From an uncultured bacterium (GTDB lineage Bacteria > Cyanobacteriota > Vampirovibrionia > Gastranaerophilales > Gastranaerophilaceae): a stretch of DNA of 64,000 nucleotides. The notes below the pieces were generated by a model. It saw only the letters and a list, made by a program, of their open reading frames with translations. It was not told where the DNA came from and ran no database searches. The translations under genes were made by a program, and so were the position numbers. The stretch lies in contig CASDWY010000031.1 in assembly GCA_949284985.1 (NCBI GenBank), forward strand, positions 1 through 64,000, in the 5' to 3' direction. Positions 59,439 through 64,000 of the stretch are shown piece by piece (within the stretch, counting starts at the first letter, position 1; the number at the start of each line of letters is the position of its first letter).

Positions 59439-60392
59439 TTATTTTTTTACAATAAGCCCAACCCAGTTTCCTTCTGTTAGGTTTTTTTCGAGTTTTAAAT
59501 TTTCTCTTTCAATGGCGTTAAGTACAATTTGTTTTTTTTCATCTAAAATTCCGGATAATACAAGTTGGCCATTTGGTTTTAATAATTGTTTAAGTTCACC
59601 CATTATTTCATCTAGTACATTATGCAAAATATTTGCACATATAAAGTCATAAGTATTTCCAAGAAGTGCATTTGATGTAGCAGTAAAAAATTTTATTTTG
59701 TCGTCAACATTGTTTAAGGTAGCATTATCAATAGCTATAGGAATGGTAATCGGGTCATTATCAATAGCAACAGCTTTCTTTGCTCCTAATTTTATTCCAC
59801 ATATTGCCAGAATGCCGGAACCACATCCAATATCTGCAAGCTCTGCATTCTTAGGCATAAATTCTTCCATTGCACGCACACATAGTTGAGTTGTTGCGTG
59901 AGTACCGGTCCCAAAAGCCATACCCGGATTAAGATTAATAACAATTTCTTTGTCTTTTGCATTGTATTCGCGCCAAGTTGGGCAAATTACTATTTTTTGA
60001 GAAATTTTTGTGGGTTGCCATTGTTTTTTCCATTCTTCAGACCAATCTTTTTCTTCAATTTGAGACACAGAAAGGTTTATGTCTATTGTATCTGAAATAT
60101 TTTCTAATATAGTTTTTTTGACGTCATCAAGATTTGGTAGTTGTGAAAAAAATGCTTTTATTTTGTCAGATTTGCTGATTCTTTTGAATTCTTTAAAGGT
60201 TTCTTCAGCTAAAACAACACCTTCGCAGGGGAAATATTCAAATAAAATTTGAGAGATTATATCCCTAGTGTCTTCTGTTTCTCCAAAAGGCAAGGCTGTA
60301 TCATCTCCATCAGAAGTCATGTTTTGATCGAGATGTGATGATGGATTATTGAGGTTCGCAATTTCAATTTCAATTTGCCAGTAATTACTCAT
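59439..60392 (-). CDS. prmA: Ribosomal protein L11 methyltransferase
   Basis: PrmA trimethylates L11 with SAM. The 317-aa protein contains WSEEWKKQWQP, VINLNPGMAFGTGTHATTQL and the SAM-binding ADIGCGSGILAICGIKLGA with ANILHNVLDEI. The N-terminal 70 residues contain a hydrophilic insert (SSHLDQNMTSDGDDTAL) not typical of short homologues. It overlaps accA by 1 nt and precedes kdsB, an unusual operon mix of lipid, LPS and translation genes. Confidence 0.93.
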   Translation of the reverse strand: MSNYWQIEIEIANLNNPSSHLDQNMTSDGDDTALPFGETEDTRDIISQILFEYFPCEGVVLAEETFKEFKRISKSDKIKAFFSQLPNLDDVKKTILENISDTIDINLSVSQIEEKDWSEEWKKQWQPTKISQKIVICPTWREYNAKDKEIVINLNPGMAFGTGTHATTQLCVRAMEEFMPKNAELADIGCGSGILAICGIKLGAKKAVAIDNDPITIPIAIDNATLNNVDDKIKFFTATSNALLGNTYDFICANILHNVLDEIMGELKQLLKPNGQLVLSGILDEKKQIVLNAIERENLKLEKNLTEGNWVGLIVKK

Positions 60393-61342
60393 TATTCGTT
60401 AAAAACGCCCATTCTGCGGAATTTGTTATATCTGTCAGCTTTAAGTTCTTGAGCTGACATTTGCGACAATTCTTTAAGATTTGTTAGAATTTTATCTTTT
60501 AAGTTTTTCGCAGTTAGTTGCGGGTCGTAATGAGCTCCGCCGGTTGGTTCTTTTATAACATCATCAATTACATCAAATTTTAATAAATCATTAGCAGTAA
60601 TTTTAAGGGCTTCTGCTGCTTGAGAAGCTTTTGATGCATCACGCCATAGAATTGAAGCACAACCTTCAGGAGAAATAACTGTATAGTAGGCATGTTCAAG
60701 CATAAGAACTTTGTTTGCAACTGCAAGTCCAAGCGCACCTCCGGAGCAGCCTTCACCGGTTATTACAGCAATTACTGGAACTTCCAGTTTAGCCATTTCT
60801 TTTAAATTAACAGCAATAGCAATACCTTGTCCGGTTTCCTCTGCTTTGATGCCAGGAAACGCACCGGGTGTGTCTATTAATGTTATTATAGGAAGTCCAA
60901 ACCTGCTTGCATGTTCAAATAAGCGTAAAGCTTTTCTGTATCCTTGCGGTTGTGGCATACCAAAGTTATATTCTAAATTTTCTTTAGTTGTTTTACCTTT
61001 CATTGTTCCTATCAGCATAACAGGATTGTTATCTATCCTTGCAATTCCACCAATAATTGCTCTGTCATCGCTACCTTCACGGTCGCCATGCATTTCCATA
61101 AAGTCTGTTGTCATATAATTAACGTAATCCAAAAAATTTGGTCTTTCGCTATGTCTTGCAATTTGTAATTTCTGAAGTGGTTCCAAATTGCTGTATAGTT
61201 CTTTTTTGTATTCTTCTTTTTGTTTTTCAAATGTTTCTATTTCTTTGCTCAAGTCCAACCCCGATTCTGCACTGATTTTTTTAAGTTCTTCAATCTTATT
61301 TTCTATTTCATAAACATATTTTTCAAATTCCAGTACTGCCAT
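60392..61342 (-). CDS. accA: Acetyl-CoA carboxylase carboxyltransferase subunit alpha
   Basis: AccA and AccD form the carboxyltransferase that transfers CO2 from biotin to acetyl-CoA, giving malonyl-CoA. The 316-aa protein has YVYEIENKIEELKKIS (N-terminal helix), RPNFLDYVNYMTTDFMEMHG, GREGSDDRA-type loop (DREGSDDRAIIGGIARID), the oxyanion region ITGEGCSGGALGLAVANKVL and WRDASKASQAAEALK. It starts 3 nt downstream of accD and overlaps prmA by 1 nt. Confidence 0.97.
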   Translation of the reverse strand: MAVLEFEKYVYEIENKIEELKKISAESGLDLSKEIETFEKQKEEYKKELYSNLEPLQKLQIARHSERPNFLDYVNYMTTDFMEMHGDREGSDDRAIIGGIARIDNNPVMLIGTMKGKTTKENLEYNFGMPQPQGYRKALRLFEHASRFGLPIITLIDTPGAFPGIKAEETGQGIAIAVNLKEMAKLEVPVIAVITGEGCSGGALGLAVANKVLMLEHAYYTVISPEGCASILWRDASKASQAAEALKITANDLLKFDVIDDVIKEPTGGAHYDPQLTAKNLKDKILTNLKELSQMSAQELKADRYNKFRRMGVFNE

Positions 61343-61344
61343 AG

Positions 61345-62220
61345 TTATTGTCCTTTTCTCTTGTGAATTTTTAGTATGTTGCTAAGCATAGCTTTGAGTT
61401 CTGAACGTTTAGCTATGTTATCAATTTGACCATATTTAAGTAAGTATTCTGCTGTTTGGAAATCTGCCGGTAATTTTTGTCGAATAGTTTGCTCTATTAC
61501 TCGTCGACCAGCGAAGCCTATTCTTGCTCCTTGTTCAGCAATAATAATATCTCCTAGCGTACCAAAACTGGCTGTAACTCCACCAAAAGTTGGTTCTGTA
61601 AGAACAGTAATGTAAAGTAGTTTTTCTTCATTCATTTTTGCGACAGCGCAGCTTGTTTTTGCCATTTGCATAAGACTTAAAACACTCTCTTGCATGCGAG
61701 CGCCTCCTGATGCTGTAATCGCAATAACCGGGAGTTTTTGTTGGAGAGCTTCTTCTATAATTCTTGTAACTTTTTCACCAACAGCACTTCCCATTGAGCC
61801 GCCCATGTAATCGAAATCCATAACAGCAAGTGCTACGCGTTCTCCATCAATATTTCCAAGTCCGGTAATAACGGCTTCATCAATGTTATTTTTTTCTTTT
61901 GCTTTGCGTTGACGGTCTTTGTAGCTTTCGGTATCTACAAAATTAAGTGGATCACCTGCTGTAATATTGGCAAATTTTTCTTCAAAAGTGCCTTCATCTA
62001 TTAGTTGATTTATTCTGGTTCTTGCATTTATACGAAAATGATAGTCGCAGTGTGGGCATACCATCAAGTTATGTTCAAGTTCTTTTTTTAGAAGTTGTGT
62101 ATCGCAGTTGTAGCATTTTTGCCAAAGTTTAGCTATATCGTCATCTATTGCAACTACTTCGCTTGGTCTAGCTGCTAATTGTTCTTCTTTTCTGTTTTGG
62201 AACCAATCTTTGAGATTCAT
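61345..62220 (-). CDS. accD: Acetyl-CoA carboxylase carboxyltransferase subunit beta
   Basis: The 291-aa beta subunit carries the N-terminal zinc ribbon CYNCDTQLLKKELEHNLMVC with CPHCDYHF, then the crotonase-type fold with ALAVMDFDYMGGSMGSAVGE, TASGGARMQESVLSLMQMAK and LTEPTFGGVTASFGTLGDII. Length is normal. It lies immediately upstream of accA on the minus strand, so the two halves are co-transcribed in a fixed ratio. Confidence 0.97.
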   Translation of the reverse strand: MNLKDWFQNRKEEQLAARPSEVVAIDDDIAKLWQKCYNCDTQLLKKELEHNLMVCPHCDYHFRINARTRINQLIDEGTFEEKFANITAGDPLNFVDTESYKDRQRKAKEKNNIDEAVITGLGNIDGERVALAVMDFDYMGGSMGSAVGEKVTRIIEEALQQKLPVIAITASGGARMQESVLSLMQMAKTSCAVAKMNEEKLLYITVLTEPTFGGVTASFGTLGDIIIAEQGARIGFAGRRVIEQTIRQKLPADFQTAEYLLKYGQIDNIAKRSELKAMLSNILKIHKRKGQ

Positions 62221-62280
62221 TTTTTATTTCCTTTTTTTCTGTCATTGTTAGTATACAACAAATATATTATGTGTGAACTG

Positions 62281-64000
62281 TTAGTATCCCATATTTTGTA
62301 ACGGCATAATCATAGGTGTAAGCATTGGTGTTGTTTTTTCGTCATGGAGTCTGAACATTCCTGAATTGAATTTATTTGGCGCTATGCTTTCTGGTTTGGG
62401 TATTTCTCGGCTGTCTCTTACTTGAGGCACTATAATTTCGTGTTCAGGAATTTTATTTGTTATAGGTTGAATATTTTCGTCTATAATAATTTTTTCTTCT
62501 CTTTCAGGTTCAATGTTTAGGGGTTTAGTTCTGTTAAAAAGGCGGTCTGTAAATTTAGGTTTAATTTCTGCTTTTGCTTCCAAACTGGCTTTTTCTGCTT
62601 TTGTTTCTTTACTTGATGAAACCCCTAATTTATCTGGATTTTTTATATAAAGTTTTTTAAATTCAAGATCTGCATTTTTTGTTCCAAGCATCATAAAGCA
62701 TGTAAAAAACGTTCTTTCACGCACAGTATCATATCCTAAAGTAAACTTTATATCTTCCGGACCGACCATAACAAAAAATCTGTTTTCTTGCATTAGTTTT
62801 CCATCCCAAGCATCTTTGTTAAGAGCTAAAGAACCTGCCCACATTACTGAAAGATACTTGTTAAGTTTTAGTCCTTCACTTACATATAGGTTGTTTGTAC
62901 CGTACATATATTTATCAAACACAAAGGGTGAATCCCCATGTCGTGCTGTATAAAAGTATCCTAAAGTTTGTATCCATCTGTCAGTTTCTGTTCGTAATCT
63001 TGGTCCGACTCTTAACAAACCTAAGGTATCTCCGTTTCCGTATACGCCGGTAACAGCTTGAGTGCTTAATTCAAAGACAGCATATCTGTTGTTAACGTCA
63101 TCGCCATAGTACCAAATTGGTTTATCAGCTTGTGCCATCCAACGAAAACGAGCTGTAGACCAGTGTGAGTCAAAGTCACGAGCAATACCTCCGGAAAGTC
63201 TGTGCTCAAATCTAACTCCTATGTCTTCTAAATCATATTTTTTTCTGTAGGTAAGTTCTGCTATGCCTCCTGGTGCTCTGTCTCCCATAAACCATTCGTT
63301 TTGATAACCATTCATACCATAGCGAATACTCATATTATCTGTTATATCTTGTTCCCCAATTAATATTGCCTTACTTTCATTTGCTGAACTCATAGCAAAT
63401 TCTGTAATATTTTTTGCGTTTTTATATCTTATCATACCGCCGGCGCCAACGTTTCCTCTAAAAACATTTACTAGTGGAACAAGTTTTATTGCGCCTCCAA
63501 ATGGACCTTCGAATGAAAATCCCGGACCTGCGTAGGTACCAAATTGTCTTAAAAATCCAATTTCCGGCATATCTGTTTCAACATATTGTTGCTCTTTGTT
63601 GGTGATTAGTTTAATTTTCCCTGCAGTAGCTACTTTCATATCTTTTAGGAATATATCCGCATTACGTATTGTTACGGTATCATGTTCGCCTTTTGCGTCA
63701 ATTACTATTTCTTTTGTTTTTATGACATATTTTTCATCGTATTTTTCTTTAAGGTAGAAAACTTTTTGTGCATCGCTAAGTTCAGAGGTACCAAATTTGC
63801 TAAAATTGGTGTTTCCTACTACGATTGTTCTATCATCTTTTACGTTCGCAAAACCATTCTCAAGCATTATATCTTTACCACCGATAAGACTTGCATTTTC
63901 GGCTTTTAGTTTTATGAGCATGTTTTCAGTAGTAGGGTTTGTCATAAGAGCGTTGCTCTCATTGAGATCAATTGTTATAAAATCACCGTCCATAACGTTA
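62281..64000 (-). CDS. LptD-like outer-membrane protein (5' end cut by window edge)
   Basis: Only the C-terminal 572 or so residues are inside the window. The first in-frame ATG is at 63993, but the frame stays open to the edge, so the true start is probably outside. The sequence starts with OstA-like beta repeats (about residues 1-130), then an LptD-type beta-barrel domain rich in aromatic strands (GFSFEGPFGGAIKLVPLVNV; VGPRLRTETDRWIQTLGYFY; MVGPEDIKFTLGYDTVRERT), and ends in a 110-residue Pro/Lys/Glu-rich tail. LptD inserts LPS into the outer membrane. Only one Cys is visible, so the usual LptD disulfide pattern is not seen in this part. Confidence 0.75.
   Translation of the reverse strand, partial: NVMDGDFITIDLNESNALMTNPTTENMLIKLKAENASLIGGKDIMLENGFANVKDDRTIVVGNTNFSKFGTSELSDAQKVFYLKEKYDEKYVIKTKEIVIDAKGEHDTVTIRNADIFLKDMKVATAGKIKLITNKEQQYVETDMPEIGFLRQFGTYAGPGFSFEGPFGGAIKLVPLVNVFRGNVGAGGMIRYKNAKNITEFAMSSANESKAILIGEQDITDNMSIRYGMNGYQNEWFMGDRAPGGIAELTYRKKYDLEDIGVRFEHRLSGGIARDFDSHWSTARFRWMAQADKPIWYYGDDVNNRYAVFELSTQAVTGVYGNGDTLGLLRVGPRLRTETDRWIQTLGYFYTARHGDSPFVFDKYMYGTNNLYVSEGLKLNKYLSVMWAGSLALNKDAWDGKLMQENRFFVMVGPEDIKFTLGYDTVRERTFFTCFMMLGTKNADLEFKKLYIKNPDKLGVSSSKETKAEKASLEAKAEIKPKFTDRLFNRTKPLNIEPEREEKIIIDENIQPITNKIPEHEIIVPQVRDSREIPKPESIAPNKFNSGMFRLHDEKTTPMLTPMIMPLQNMGY

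Noticed and set aside
1-64000. CRISPR array, prophage, insertion sequence or defence island
   Set aside because: No direct-repeat array, transposase, integrase, phage structural or recognised defence genes are visible.

Overview
The window is AT-rich bacterial DNA with tightly packed genes on both strands. The best fit is an uncultured gut-type member of the non-photosynthetic cyanobacterial sister lineage (Vampirovibrionophyceae/Melainabacteria, Gastranaerophilales-like). The evidence is a Ycf45-type AAA ATPase with an R3H-like tail, a GyrA whose C-terminal box reads [10 protein letters not shown] as I recall it from cyanobacterial GyrA rather than the proteobacterial form, an outer-membrane/LPS gene set, and several large hypothetical membrane proteins carrying short SFxG-type motifs. 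Taxonomy is inferred from protein reading, not from a search.

Layout. 1-6000: a minus-strand murC-murB-ddl-ftsQ-nadE cluster (peptidoglycan precursors, division, NAD), with a 14-G tract beyond its end. 6100-7750: a plus-strand group with a small lipoprotein, a BlaI-type repressor, an unknown protein and a TadE-like pseudopilin. 7750-14000: two minus-strand runs, rplS-rbgA-rnhB and lptC-lptA-aroC-aroK-aroB. 14100-18280: a plus-strand run of a Maf/DUF115 glycosyltransferase-like protein, dtd, trhP-like U32 protein and YqeG phosphatase. 18280-26800: secG, a CNNM/CorC-type protein, an ArsB/NhaD-type transporter, a glycine-zipper protein, cysE, a PseA/WbpG-type amidotransferase, an XRE regulator next to a strong palindromic operator, a pyruvyltransferase and a sulfotransferase-like gene. 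26900-35800: a CAU tRNA, mtaB, pilT-recO, a parvulin, an S4 protein, lineage-type hypotheticals, and a candidate ~130-nt small RNA with its own promoter and terminator. 35800-42260: dnaX (with an A10 run), ldcA, a hidden 54-aa ORF coupled to the Ycf45-like ATPase, and a large membrane hypothetical. 42300-47740: a radical SAM / Flp-like / two-dehydrogenase operon, dxr and an HdeD-like protein. 47900-54700: two glycosyltransferases, fliD and gyrA. 54800-58690: a zinc-ribbon protein, RNase HIII, a hidden 50-aa ORF, two lineage-type hypotheticals, ybaB-recR. 58690-64000: a minus-strand lptD-like (cut by the window edge)-accD-accA-prmA-kdsB run.

How the genes work together. Most are housekeeping: cell envelope (mur, ddl, ftsQ, ldcA, lptA/C/D, kdsB, accA/D, dxr), aromatic amino-acid precursors, translation and RNA modification, and DNA replication/repair. 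The accessory theme is surface decoration and motility: FliD shows the organism builds a flagellum or retains parts of one, and the Maf protein, PseA-like amidotransferase, pyruvyltransferase, sulfotransferase and GT2/GT4 enzymes are consistent with glycosylation of flagellin or surface glycans. PilT, TadE-like and Flp-like proteins point to type IV/Tad-type pili. I see no phage, insertion sequence, CRISPR array or recognisable defence island.

The most interesting observations are: an NAD synthetase whose glutaminase domain has lost its catalytic Cys and probably Lys; a candidate small RNA at 34902-35030; a dnaX A10 slippery run whose alternative frames close at once; two hidden small ORFs; three genes whose -10 box places the transcription start on the start codon (leaderless); and a radical SAM operon with an embedded pilin-like peptide.
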